A DNA stretch of 55,590 nucleotides from NCBI RefSeq assembly GCF_945269915.1, contig NZ_CALYOY010000009.1:1-55590 (forward strand), in the 5' to 3' direction. Shown here in pieces: positions 8,199-16,685 of this stretch (the first letter of the stretch is position 1; each line of letters starts with the position of its first letter). The DNA is from an uncultured Bifidobacterium sp. (GTDB lineage Bacteria; Actinomycetota; Actinomycetes; Actinomycetales; Bifidobacteriaceae). The notes beneath the pieces are model-generated. The model was not told the DNA's origin and ran no database searches. It worked only from the letters and a program-made list of their open reading frames with translations. The position numbers and the translations under genes are program-made.

Positions 8199-10171
8199 GG
8201 TGGGAGCCGGGCCTGGGTACAAGGGTCGAATCCTCCTATAAGGGCCGCGAACTCACCTATCTGGGGCGAGAGCAGGGAAGCCGGGATTGGAGGTTTCTTC
8301 CCGTGGCCTGTACGGCATGGGCAACGGTCCTGGCTGTGCAACACCTCTTTGGACGACATCATCCTGGTCTGGTCAGGCAAGGTTCCGGAAGCCCCCGGGC
8401 GTCTGATGATGGTCAGATTGGTTCGTTGGGTGCCTATTGGTGGTGTTTGGCCGCTTTGGTAGTGGTGATTGTCCTCGGTTCAGGGGTTCTTATGGTCCTG
8501 CGCTACCTCGGCAGAGGAAAACCGAGGAAAGGAGACACTCGGGATTCCCCTTCTTCAGCGGCCGGGGGAAGGAAACCGCTCCGGCGTCTGTGTAGACAGG
8601 TCGGGGTCTGTCTGCCTGGTCTGGCGGTTGTGGGGACCACCATCATGATCATGTCCCTGATCACCTTGGTCGCCCAGGTGGCCGAACGGTCTGGACCTGC
8701 ATACCGTCAGGCCATGAGAGGAAAGATCCGGGTCGAGGTTCAAGGCCGCCTGGTGTCACCGATGGCGGCTTCGGAACGGCTGGGTTGGGATTGCCATGCA
8801 ACCCTGCATATGGACTTCATGCTGGCCGGTGGGGTTGGGATGCCCACTGGGGAGGAGGTCATCCTGTATGCCAGGGGAGGAGCCTGTCGGATGGGCCAGG
8901 CTGGGCGCTACCTGGTCAAGGGTCTCCTGACGGCATCGGCCTTCGGACGTAATCCCCTATGGGTCGAGGCCGAGGATGGTCCGATGCGGGAATTGGACCG
9001 GCCTGGACGTCTGTACGCAATGGTCACACGGATGCAGGAGGCCTTTCTGGTGCAGACACGGCAGTTGAGCGACCAGGGCAGTGTGCTGGTGCCGGGTCTG
9101 ACCATGGGGATGCTGGGCAATGAGGGAATGGTTGCCGACGATTGGTCCGGTGCAAGGCCTGAACAGGTGGTGGAGCCTGTCTATGCGGCCCGTCTCAAAG
9201 AGAACTTCAAGCGGTCCGGTATCATCCACCTGATGGCTGTTTCCGGTGGCCACTTCATGATTCTGGCCGCTGTACTGACGCGCCTGCTCAGAGCCCTGCG
9301 CTCGCCTCCCCTCCTCACAGGCGTGGCCTTGGCGGGGACCTGTCTGGGCTTGGGGCTGATTATGGCCCCCTCTGATTCGGTGCTCCGAGCCCAGGCCATG
9401 GGGTTGTCGGCCGCCATGGCAATGACGGCCGGTCGTCGGTCCCAATCCATAAATGCCCTCTCCTGGTGCGTGCTCCTGATTCTGATGGCCAAGCCTTCCA
9501 TGGCCTCCAGTTTCGGATTCGCACTCTCGGCAGCAGCGGTGTTGGGTATCAGTTTGCTTGGGGAGGGACTCTCAGACCGGCTGGGGTATCATATGCCGAC
9601 CATCCTTGCCCAACCATTGGCCATGACCCTGGCCGCCCAGGCTGGGACCCTCCCCGTTCAGCTTCTCATGTCGCCGCAGATATCGCTCTTCTCCCCGATT
9701 TCCAATCTGGTCGTCGCCCCCGTGGTGGATGTTGCCACCCTGGCCGGTCTGGCCGGACTGATGGTCTCATGGGTTTGGCCTGGTCCGGGTCATTGCCTGG
9801 CCTGGGTGTCTTCTCTGGGAACCGGGGTGATGGAGGTTGGAGCGACCTGGCTGGGTGGATCGGATATGGGGGTGCTGGCCTGGCCGCCGGGAGGCCTGGG
9901 CCTGTTGGCCCTGGTCCTGACTGAGTTCGGCATCCTTCTCTTTCTGCGCCTGATTCGGTTGCTGGGATTGGCTGTGCTGGATCCGGAATCCGGAGGTGCG
10001 GATGGAATCGGTCTGCCTTTCAGACCTTCGATCTGGTTCAGGGTGAGCAGGTGGTTCCGTCAGACACAGGAGATGGCATCGTCGGCACGGTTCGCCTCCC
10101 GGAGGAATCCGGATAAGGAGAGACGGAGACACCTGTCAATGTCCAGCGATACGGGGAAATTTGAACCATGA
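8195..10171 (+). CDS. comEC: ComEC/Rec2-family DNA uptake channel protein, without C-terminal nuclease-like domain
   Basis: A 658-residue polytopic membrane protein. Hydrophobic segments near the N-terminus precede a soluble part of about residues 170-290. The Competence-domain core then includes KENFKRSGIIHLMAVSGGHF followed by many membrane helices. It ends with basic, soluble sequence (FASRRNPDKERRRH). The metallo-beta-lactamase domain that many ComEC proteins carry, with HxHxDH, is absent. GTG at 8195 overlaps the comEA stop and is preceded by GGAGG. Its base composition looks somewhat less GC-biased than the flanking genes. Known role of the family: passing single-stranded DNA through the membrane; activity in this organism is not shown. 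Confidence 0.9.
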   Translation: MRWEPGLGTRVESSYKGRELTYLGREQGSRDWRFLPVACTAWATVLAVQHLFGRHHPGLVRQGSGSPRASDDGQIGSLGAYWWCLAALVVVIVLGSGVLMVLRYLGRGKPRKGDTRDSPSSAAGGRKPLRRLCRQVGVCLPGLAVVGTTIMIMSLITLVAQVAERSGPAYRQAMRGKIRVEVQGRLVSPMAASERLGWDCHATLHMDFMLAGGVGMPTGEEVILYARGGACRMGQAGRYLVKGLLTASAFGRNPLWVEAEDGPMRELDRPGRLYAMVTRMQEAFLVQTRQLSDQGSVLVPGLTMGMLGNEGMVADDWSGARPEQVVEPVYAARLKENFKRSGIIHLMAVSGGHFMILAAVLTRLLRALRSPPLLTGVALAGTCLGLGLIMAPSDSVLRAQAMGLSAAMAMTAGRRSQSINALSWCVLLILMAKPSMASSFGFALSAAAVLGISLLGEGLSDRLGYHMPTILAQPLAMTLAAQAGTLPVQLLMSPQISLFSPISNLVVAPVVDVATLAGLAGLMVSWVWPGPGHCLAWVSSLGTGVMEVGATWLGGSDMGVLAWPPGGLGLLALVLTEFGILLFLRLIRLLGLAVLDPESGGADGIGLPFRPSIWFRVSRWFRQTQEMASSARFASRRNPDKERRRHLSMSSDTGKFEP

Positions 10172-11151
10172 CGAAAGCTCAACAAGGAAATGCGCCTGTC
10201 ATGATGGTGGTCGGCGGAGATCTCTTCCTCAACGGGCAACGTGTCAAGGAACTCTGTGCCCGGGCCTGCAAGGCCAACCCCGACTGTGAGTTCCTGGAAC
10301 TCAATGGAGCCACCTGCGACTCCTACACCTTCGAGGAGGCGGTCAGTCCCTCCCTGCTCAGTGACCGATCGGTGATTCGCATGGAGGATATGCAGCTTGC
10401 CGATGAGGCCCTGGGAGATGCTCTGATCGCCTACTGCAAGGAGGCCGTCAAGAATCCGCAGGGCAGCAGCATCGTCATCTGCCGACATGATGGGAGCAAC
10501 CGGGCCAGGCGTCTTCTGGACCAGTTGGCCAGGGCAGGGGCCGTCAAGGAACAGGTGCCGGATTTGAAGAAGTTCGAAGCCAGGGTCAACTTCGTCTATT
10601 CCCAGTTCGAACAGCGTGGACGGCGGGTGGAACCGCGAGCCGCCCAGCGGTTGGTGGACGTCCTGGGAGAACGGACCCCCGAGCTGGCTTCCATGTGTTC
10701 CCAGCTCTGCAATGACTTCGACCAGAATCCTCTCACTCTGGACATCGTCAATTCCTACCTGACCGACAATCCCGCAGTCAGCGGGTTCGTCGTGGCGGAC
10801 CTTGCCCTGAGTGGACACGGTGCTCGGGCCGTCGTGGCGCTCAGGTCGTCGATAGGGCAGGGCAATGACCCCATCTCCCTGATCGGTGTCCTGGCCTTGA
10901 AGCTGCGGGTCCTTGGCAAGCAGGCGGCAATCCAGGCGGGCGCAATCACCACCGCAGAGGCCAAGTCCGCATACTGGCAGTTGCGTGATGCCCGCAGGCA
11001 GCTGCGTGGTTGGAGCTCGCAGGGCCTGGCGGATTGCATCGAAGCACTCGCCGCCGCTGATGAGGAGTGCAAGACCAATGGCGGAGATCCCGAATACGCG
11101 CTGGAACGGGCCGTTGAACTCATCGCCTCCAGGGGGAGGGCCAGGGTATGA
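10168..11151 (+). CDS. holA: DNA polymerase III delta subunit
   Basis: A 327-residue clamp-loader delta subunit, which opens the beta sliding clamp during replication. The family pattern is visible: MMVVGGDLFLNGQRVKEL at the start, a residue 65-90 FEEAVSPSLLSDRSVIRMED stretch, and the C-terminal helical collar with ELRDARRQLRG-like QLRDARRQLRGWSSQ. The ATG overlaps the comEC stop (ATGA). The comEA-comEC-holA order is common in bacteria and supports the call even though delta subunits diverge strongly. Confidence 0.9.
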   Translation: MTKAQQGNAPVMMVVGGDLFLNGQRVKELCARACKANPDCEFLELNGATCDSYTFEEAVSPSLLSDRSVIRMEDMQLADEALGDALIAYCKEAVKNPQGSSIVICRHDGSNRARRLLDQLARAGAVKEQVPDLKKFEARVNFVYSQFEQRGRRVEPRAAQRLVDVLGERTPELASMCSQLCNDFDQNPLTLDIVNSYLTDNPAVSGFVVADLALSGHGARAVVALRSSIGQGNDPISLIGVLALKLRVLGKQAAIQAGAITTAEAKSAYWQLRDARRQLRGWSSQGLADCIEALAAADEECKTNGGDPEYALERAVELIASRGRARV

Positions 11152-11750
11152 GCCTGAAGCTGGTGGGTGATGATACTGGCGAATTGCGCCTTGCCGTTCC
11201 CCGGAGTTCAGATATGCAGGATCTGGGTGGTCTGGTGGCCTCCCATCTTCACGGAGGCGATGTGGTCCTGCTCTCAGGACCCTTGGGGGCGGGGAAAACC
11301 ACCCTGGCCCAAGGGCTGGGCAAGGGCCTGAAGGTGGATGGGCCGGTGGTTTCGCCCACTTTTACGATTGCCCGTGAACTCCATGGCAGTCTGGCTGATG
11401 GAAGAGCGGTCGATCTGGTTCATGTGGATGCCTACCGCCTGGGCGGGGAAGGATACGAACCCGGTGAAGACAGTGTGGGTCGGCTCCTTGATGAACTGGA
11501 ATCCCTTGGGCTGGATGAGGAACTGGAGGAACCCGGACAGGAGACGGTCGTCCTGATGGAATGGGGTGAACAGATGGCATCCGCCTTGGCCGATCAACGT
11601 CTGGAAATCATCATCGACAGACCCCTGGAGGGGGAAATGGACCCTGATCTGCCACCGACCAGCCGGGGACAGCGTTTGGTTACCCTGCGTGGGGTAGGCT
11701 CGTCCTGGGTATCAAGATTGAACTCCCTGCGGAAGGTGGTCCAGGCATGA
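11148..11750 (+). CDS. tsaE: tRNA t6A biosynthesis ATPase TsaE
   Basis: A 200-residue P-loop ATPase with Walker A GPLGAGKTT at residues 44-52 and the family motif VSPTFTIARE shortly after. A HVDAYRLGG stretch and the later VVLMEWGEQ are typical TsaE elements. TsaE works with TsaB and TsaD to attach threonylcarbamoyl to A37 of tRNAs that read ANN codons. It overlaps holA and tsaB by 4 nt each (ATGA), so it is inside a tight operon. It is somewhat longer than the roughly 150-residue family norm, mainly in the acidic middle stretch LDELESLGLDEELEEPGQE and at the C-terminus. Confidence 0.93.
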   Translation: MSLKLVGDDTGELRLAVPRSSDMQDLGGLVASHLHGGDVVLLSGPLGAGKTTLAQGLGKGLKVDGPVVSPTFTIARELHGSLADGRAVDLVHVDAYRLGGEGYEPGEDSVGRLLDELESLGLDEELEEPGQETVVLMEWGEQMASALADQRLEIIIDRPLEGEMDPDLPPTSRGQRLVTLRGVGSSWVSRLNSLRKVVQA

Positions 11751-12583
11751 GTGGCCAGGAAGGTCATGGTTCCAAGAGCAAGGTGGACGAATCGGTCCTG
11801 GTGGTCGACACCTCCTTCGGGTCGACCGTCGGCATGCTGGGCCACGAGCCACGGGTCGAGACGGACTCCAAGTCCCATGTGGAGCATCTTCAGGTCAACA
11901 TAGCGACCGTGGTCGCCGATGCAGGTCTGGCTCCCGCGGACCTGGACACGATTGTGGTCGGACTGGGCCCTGCCCCCTTCACCGGTCTCAGGGCAGGTAT
12001 AGTCACGGCTAAGGCCCTGGCGTATGCCACAGGGGCGAAATTGTTGGGCCAGGACATTCTGATGCCCCAGGCCCGGTTCGCATACCGGCAGGCCCTGAAC
12101 CAGCGTGGGACCACCTCCCATACGGATCAGCCGGATCAGGCGGGAATGAAGACACGGATTCTGTCCCTGGCCGTGAATGATGCACGACGTCACCAGTTGT
12201 ATTTCCGGCTGTATGACGACTTCGGCCAGGCTGACCATGGCGGTCGCCCGCTTACCCCCATGGATATCGATTATCCGGACGCGATAGCCAATCGGCTCGC
12301 GGGGATTGTCGACGAGTACACGGCATCGGATCAACCGGTCCAGGTCGTCATCAGCGGGCACGGGGCGAGGCGGTACGAGGACAACTGGCGGGCATTACTG
12401 CCCGAGGCCCTCGTCTCAGGTGAGTCCTTCCTGGACAGCGGTGCTGCAGGTTTGGCCCTGATGGTGGAGTCGGCCAGGAGCCGGGAGCCGGACGGACCGG
12501 AAGGGGAGACGGTCGAACCGCTCTACCTGCGCAGGCCCGACGTGTCCGTGCCCAACCCGCTCAAGCACGTGGTGAAGTCCTGA
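11747..12583 (+). CDS. tsaB: tRNA t6A biosynthesis scaffold protein TsaB
   Basis: A 278-residue ASKHA-fold protein that dimerises with TsaD in t6A synthesis. The N-terminal VLVVDTSFGS and the later VVGLGPAPFTGLRAGIVTAK are the characteristic TsaB motifs. It begins with a short charged extension (SGQEGHGSKSKVDES) before the domain. ATGA overlaps the tsaE stop and the following rimI starts inside its stop (TGATG). It contains no active site of its own as far as the family is known. Confidence 0.93.
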   Translation: MSGQEGHGSKSKVDESVLVVDTSFGSTVGMLGHEPRVETDSKSHVEHLQVNIATVVADAGLAPADLDTIVVGLGPAPFTGLRAGIVTAKALAYATGAKLLGQDILMPQARFAYRQALNQRGTTSHTDQPDQAGMKTRILSLAVNDARRHQLYFRLYDDFGQADHGGRPLTPMDIDYPDAIANRLAGIVDEYTASDQPVQVVISGHGARRYEDNWRALLPEALVSGESFLDSGAAGLALMVESARSREPDGPEGETVEPLYLRRPDVSVPNPLKHVVKS

Positions 12584-13086
12584 TGATCCGACAGGTGGAA
12601 GAGCGGGATTTGCCGGTCCTGGCCCGGATGGAAGAGGAGATCTTCCAGGGGTCCTCATGGAGCCTTGAGGTGCTTCAGGCTGAATTGCATGCCCCCGCCA
12701 GGACCTATCTGGCCTGTGAGGAGGAGGGGGGCATCCTCGCCTACGGGGGTTTCTGGTTCAATGGGGAAGAAGCGGAATTAATGACCATCGGTGTTGCCCC
12801 CTCGGCCCGTCATCGTGGTCTGGGCCGGTCCCTGCTCACGGAACTGTTCGACCAGGCCAGGGAACAGGGCGCGGGACAGATGTTTCTCGAGGTTCGTGTG
12901 GACAATGATCCGGCCCTGGGACTCTATCGGAACATGGGGTTCCGGCAGATGGGACTGAGGCGACGGTACTACCAGCCGGAGGGGATTGACGCCTTTACCA
13001 TGGTCAAGGATCTGCCAAGGAGCCTTGGCCCGGTAGGTGGCGACAGGAATGGCCTGGGTAAGGAAAGTGTGACGGACAATGAGTGA
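12583..13086 (+). CDS. rimI: Ribosomal protein S18 N-acetyltransferase-like GNAT protein
   Basis: A 167-residue GNAT acetyltransferase. The acetyl-CoA-binding motif is visible as VAPSARHRGLGRSLL, followed by MFLEVRVDNDPALGLYRNMG and a C-terminal RYYQPEG typical of RimI. RimI acetylates the N-terminus of ribosomal protein S18 in E. coli; in actinobacteria its target is less certain. It sits between tsaB and tsaD, overlapping both, which is a usual arrangement. Confidence 0.92.
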   Translation: MIRQVEERDLPVLARMEEEIFQGSSWSLEVLQAELHAPARTYLACEEEGGILAYGGFWFNGEEAELMTIGVAPSARHRGLGRSLLTELFDQAREQGAGQMFLEVRVDNDPALGLYRNMGFRQMGLRRRYYQPEGIDAFTMVKDLPRSLGPVGGDRNGLGKESVTDNE

Positions 13087-14122
13087 GCCTGTGGTGCTGG
13101 GCATCGAATCTACCTGCGACGAGACCGCTGCGGCCCTGATCCAGGGGGATCGGTTGCTTTCCAATGTGGTGGCTTCGTCCATGGATCAGCATGCTCGTTA
13201 CGGCGGTGTCATTCCCGAGATAGCCTCGCGTGCCCATGCCGAATCCTTCGTGCCGGTGGTCTCCCGGGCCTTCCTGGAGGCCGACATGGATCTGACCCAG
13301 GTGGATGCCATAGCGGTTTCCGCCGGACCAGGGTTGGCGGGATGTCTGGCCGTGGGCGTTTCCGGTGCCAAGGCCCTGGCCTGGGCCGCAAATAAGCCCC
13401 TGTACGGCATCAATCACGTGATCGGGCATATAGCCGTCACCCAGCTCCAGTTCGGTCCGTTCCCCGACGACACCCTGGCCCTGATCGTTTCCGGGGGTCA
13501 TACCTCCCTCCTGCACGTTGGCGACATATCCCGGCAGGTGGACGTGGTCGGATCCACCCTGGATGATGCCGCCGGCGAGTGCTTCGACAAGATCGCCCGT
13601 CTGCTCGGCTTCCCATATCCTGGGGGGCCGCACATCGACAGGCATGCCCGTCTTGGGAATCCCAAGGCCATCCAGGTGCCCCAGGGCCTGACCAAGGGGA
13701 GGGCCGGCGCCGAACATCCTTATGATTTCAGTTTCTCGGGGGTCAAGACCGCTGTAGCCCGCTGGATCGAAGGGCAGGAGGCGGCCGGGCGGGAGATTCC
13801 CGTGGACGATGTCTGCGCATCCCTGGCCGATTCCGTGGCCACCGTCCTGACCAGGAAGGCCATGGCGGCCTGTCGGCGGTTCGATTCCGACACCCTGGTC
13901 GTGGGGGGCGGCTTCTCCGCCAATTCGCAGCTGAGGGCAAGGCTCCAGGAGGCCGGGGGCCAGGAGGGCATCAAGGTCAGGATTCCGCGGATCGAACTCT
14001 GTACCGACAACGGGGCCATGGTGGCCATGCTGGGCGTCAACCTGGTCAAGGCCGGCATCGGTCCATCCTCTCCGGGCTTTTCCATAGACTCGGCGATGCC
14101 CATGGATACAATAGTCATGTAG
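13079..14122 (+). CDS. tsaD: tRNA N6-adenosine threonylcarbamoyltransferase TsaD
   Basis: A 347-residue catalytic subunit of t6A synthesis. The N-terminal GIESTCDETAAA, metal-binding His113 and His117 in INHVIGHIA, and SGGHTSLLHV are all present, as is ASLADSVATVL. The start ATG lies inside the end of rimI (8-nt overlap). It closes the operon comEA-tsaD. A tRNA-Asn(GTT) gene, whose product is a standard t6A substrate, follows 100 nt later under its own promoter. No terminator is seen between the two. Confidence 0.96.
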   Translation: MSEPVVLGIESTCDETAAALIQGDRLLSNVVASSMDQHARYGGVIPEIASRAHAESFVPVVSRAFLEADMDLTQVDAIAVSAGPGLAGCLAVGVSGAKALAWAANKPLYGINHVIGHIAVTQLQFGPFPDDTLALIVSGGHTSLLHVGDISRQVDVVGSTLDDAAGECFDKIARLLGFPYPGGPHIDRHARLGNPKAIQVPQGLTKGRAGAEHPYDFSFSGVKTAVARWIEGQEAAGREIPVDDVCASLADSVATVLTRKAMAACRRFDSDTLVVGGGFSANSQLRARLQEAGGQEGIKVRIPRIELCTDNGAMVAMLGVNLVKAGIGPSSPGFSIDSAMPMDTIVM

Positions 14123-14157
14123 CACGATTGGACGGGTCGACCAATCGACACGCCAAT

Positions 14158-14186
14158 TTGCCTCAAGCCGTTCTGGGGAATAAGAT
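14158..14186 (+). promoter_or_regulatory. Promoter of tRNA-Asn
   Basis: TTGCCT (14158-14163) and TAAGAT (14181-14186) are separated by 17 nt and lie 37 nt before the mature tRNA 5' end. Both hexamers match the housekeeping sigma consensus at four or more positions. Confidence 0.65.
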
Positions 14187-14222
14187 ATTGAAACTGTGTT
14201 CAGCGAGAGTTGAACGGGATAT

Positions 14223-14295
14223 TCCCGCATAGCTCAGTTGGCAGAGCGTTCGACTGTTAATCGAAATGTCGCTGGTTCAAGCCCAGCTGCGGGAG
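14223..14295 (+). tRNA. tRNA-Asn(GTT)
   Basis: A 73-nt cloverleaf: acceptor TCCCGCA pairs with TGCGGGA (14288-14294) and G14295 is the discriminator. The D-arm is GCTC/GAGC, the anticodon stem TTCGA/TCGAA with loop CTGTTAA, and the T-arm carries GGTTCAA. The anticodon GTT is at 14256-14258. U36-A37 fits a t6A-modified tRNA. CCA is not encoded. Confidence 0.96.
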
Positions 14296-14302
14296 CTCGA
14301 TG

Positions 14303-14327
14303 GCCGCCGGTCTTCCGGCGGCTTTTT
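14303..14327 (+). terminator. Rho-independent terminator of tRNA-Asn
   Basis: GCCGCCGG and CCGGCGGC form a perfect 8-bp stem with a TCTT loop, followed directly by TTTTT. It lies 7 nt after the tRNA and 50 nt before the convergent AraC gene end. Confidence 0.93.
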
Positions 14328-14377
14328 CATATCGTGATGGTGGGCGGTAATGGTCCGCATTGTTTCATTTTGCCGGG

Positions 14378-15268
14378 TCAGCGCTCAAGCAGGGCCTTGA
14401 GGATATCCATGTCGATGTTCAGATCATCATGGGTGCGTGTCCGGACCCGTCGGTATTCCAAGGGGGTGGTTCCCGTCCGGTCCTTGAACTTTCGGCTGAA
14501 TTGTTCGTTGCTCTTGAAGCCGCAGCGCCTGGCCGTCTCTTGAACCGGGATGTTGGTCATGGCTATCAGATCGTAGGCCTCGTCCATCCGGATGCCCTCT
14601 ATGTATTCACGCATGGTGGTTCCCATGACCTGGTGGAATCGCCGCGAGAGGTAACTGCGATCCACATGCAAGCCCTCGGCCACGTCCGAGGGGCCTACAC
14701 CGTCCTGATGGTGGCGGGCTATGTAGGTGACGGCCCTCTGGACCACCTCGTCGCCGGTGACGGCGTTCTGTTTGAGCCCGCCGCTGGACACCAGATGCCG
14801 GGCCAGCTGGTGGAGGAAGTCATAGGCCAGGGAGTTGAGTTTCAGTGCATCACCGACGCTGCCATCCGTGTAGGAGAAGCAATCGGTGACCAGTGAGAGG
14901 AAGGGCTTGAATTCGTCCACATGGAAGACCGTCCTGCTGGTGTCCAGGCCGATCTTCGTCAGGGTATCGCGCTGGGTGGTACCGTTGAAGCCCATCCACA
15001 GGTAGGTCCAGGGGTTCTTCTCGGAGGCGTGGTATTCGATGGGGGTATCCGGGCCGACCACGAAACCGTCCTTCCTGTGAAGGTGGTATTCGGTCTCGTT
15101 GACCCTGACGGACCCGGTACCTCCCAGAACGATGTGGACGATGTCGGTGGTTCGCAGGGCCGGACCGAAGGAGTGCCCGGGTTGGGTCCTCGAGATGCCG
15201 CAGACCGCGAAGGTGATGTTCTGCGCGCTTTCCACCGGCTGTTGTATGAACCAGACCGCATTCTCCAT
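14378..15268 (-). CDS. AraC-family transcriptional regulator of the alpha-galactoside locus
   Basis: A 296-residue regulator with an N-terminal cupin-like sugar-binding domain (residues about 25-130) and a C-terminal AraC double helix-turn-helix. The second HTH reads FKSNEQFSRKFKDRTGTTPL and the first lies around VAEGLHVDRSYLSRRFHQVM. The frame is open upstream to 15367, but the ATG at 15268 is preceded by GGGGG and starts MENAVWFIQ, a sensible domain start. It follows the MFS gene on the same strand with 138 nt between, so it may be read through or have its own promoter. By position it probably activates the upstream alpha-galactosidase gene in response to an alpha-galactoside, like MsmR/RafR-type regulators. 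Confidence 0.88.
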   Translation of the reverse strand: MENAVWFIQQPVESAQNITFAVCGISRTQPGHSFGPALRTTDIVHIVLGGTGSVRVNETEYHLHRKDGFVVGPDTPIEYHASEKNPWTYLWMGFNGTTQRDTLTKIGLDTSRTVFHVDEFKPFLSLVTDCFSYTDGSVGDALKLNSLAYDFLHQLARHLVSSGGLKQNAVTGDEVVQRAVTYIARHHQDGVGPSDVAEGLHVDRSYLSRRFHQVMGTTMREYIEGIRMDEAYDLIAMTNIPVQETARRCGFKSNEQFSRKFKDRTGTTPLEYRRVRTRTHDDLNIDMDILKALLER

Positions 15269-15406
15269 TGTTGACCCCCGATGATGAACGGCCCACTCCT
15301 CCCGGCCGGGGCCCTGCGAAGAGGTCGGCGAAGAAGGTCGTGGGTTTGCGATTCGCTGCCCGACCAATCCTAGAGGTCGGGCAGCTGTTTCCCACTGAGA
15401 GATGAA

Positions 15407-16609
15407 TCAGACGCGTCTGATGGTGCGAGGGAGGTTTCGGATGCCCAGTCCAACCAGAATCAGGGCGAAGATGACCGCCAGGATGATGAAGGGGGCCGTC
15501 AGTGAATCGGTGCCGAAGATGTTGCTGACCAGGCCCATGAAGATGGGCGAGACGAAGTTGCCGATGTTGCAGCCGATCAGGACCAGCGAGGTTGCGATGG
15601 TGCCCATCTTGGGGCTCATGATCTCCCCGATGGTCGTATAGATGTAGGGGAAGCACCAGGCACCGGGGATGCCGATGATCATCATGCCGATAAGGGCGAA
15701 GGCGAAGTTGTGGATGGACAGTGCCATAAGCACATTGCCCACCACGTACAGGGCCACACCCATGTAGAGCACGGCGATGCCGATTCGCTTGTTCAGCCAC
15801 CCGAACACGAATCCCGCCAGAATCCCCAGGATGGGCATCAGGGAAAGGAAGAAGCTGGCGTTGTATCCCTCGCCCTTGATACCGACCGCAATGGAGGGGA
15901 ATCTCAGGGTGGAACACAGGGAATCGAGAACCATGAAAACGGCGAAGAGCACCAGAACCCAGACGAAGGGGTGGAGGTGGTCCTTGTCGGTGGTGACCGT
16001 TCCTGCATGCTCCGCCTTCTTCTCGGCCTCTTCGGCAATGTCGGTCCGATCGGGTTCCGGCACGGTCAGATAGAAGAAGATGGCCAGGGGGAAGGCCAGG
16101 AGGTAGATGGCATAGGACCAGTGCCAGCCCAGGGAGAGCAGGAGCCCGGCCAGGATGGTCAGGAGGCACTGGCCGATGTTCTCCATGGATCCGCGGTAGC
16201 CCAGGAGGGTGGCCCTGGTGTCACCCTGGTAGAGCTCGCTGATGATGTTCACGGCCAGGGAGTTGTAGAGTCCCAGTCCGCACCCCAATAGGAGCCGGCT
16301 GATGAAGATGAGCGGGTAGGTGGTGGCGATCATGGGGGCGGCCCCACCGACCCCGGCCAGGATCATGGCGCAGAAGATGGTCCGTTTGGTGCCGAAGTGA
16401 CGTTCAACCAGGCCGGAGAGGAGGATGAAGACGATGACGGCCAGACTGGGAATGGTCGAGAGGAGCTCGTTCTGTGCCGTGCCGATCTGCAGGTCATGGC
16501 GCATGGCCGGCAGGGCTCCGTTGATGGCCGGTGCGCTGGTCAGCATCAGCGATATGCCAAGGATCGCTGCCTTGGTTAGGGCGCTCTGGCTGGAACTGGT
16601 TGATTTCAT
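15407..16609 (-). CDS. Major facilitator superfamily transporter, probably for an alpha-galactoside or its product
   Basis: A 400-residue protein with about 12 membrane segments, of the MFS_1 type rather than the GPH melibiose carrier type. The hallmark cytoplasmic loop between helices 2 and 3 is ERHFGTKRTIF, and the central loop (residues about 190-210) is charged: PEPDRTDIAEEAEKKAEHAG. The ATG at 16609 is chosen because AAGGAG lies 9 nt before it; an upstream in-frame ATG at 16633 lacks this. It lies 76 nt after the alpha-galactosidase gene, across a strong hairpin. Substrate is inferred only from the neighbours; efflux or monosaccharide uptake cannot be excluded. Confidence 0.85.
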   Translation of the reverse strand: MKSTSSSQSALTKAAILGISLMLTSAPAINGALPAMRHDLQIGTAQNELLSTIPSLAVIVFILLSGLVERHFGTKRTIFCAMILAGVGGAAPMIATTYPLIFISRLLLGCGLGLYNSLAVNIISELYQGDTRATLLGYRGSMENIGQCLLTILAGLLLSLGWHWSYAIYLLAFPLAIFFYLTVPEPDRTDIAEEAEKKAEHAGTVTTDKDHLHPFVWVLVLFAVFMVLDSLCSTLRFPSIAVGIKGEGYNASFFLSLMPILGILAGFVFGWLNKRIGIAVLYMGVALYVVGNVLMALSIHNFAFALIGMMIIGIPGAWCFPYIYTTIGEIMSPKMGTIATSLVLIGCNIGNFVSPIFMGLVSNIFGTDSLTAPFIILAVIFALILVGLGIRNLPRTIRRV

Positions 16610-16647
16610 TGATTGTGCTCCTTGATGTGGCAATTACAGGGTTTGAC

Positions 16648-16672
16648 GGTCCATACCCATGGGTCATGGACC
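16648..16672 (-). terminator. Intercistronic hairpin between alpha-galactosidase and MFS genes
   Basis: GGTCCAT and ATGGACC flank the palindrome ACCCATGGGT, forming an 11-bp stem with a single-base bulge. It lies 13 nt after the alpha-galactosidase stop in the direction of transcription. No T tract follows, so attenuation or mRNA-end protection is more likely than full termination. Confidence 0.55.
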
Positions 16673-16685
16673 GAAGGCGGCAGGA

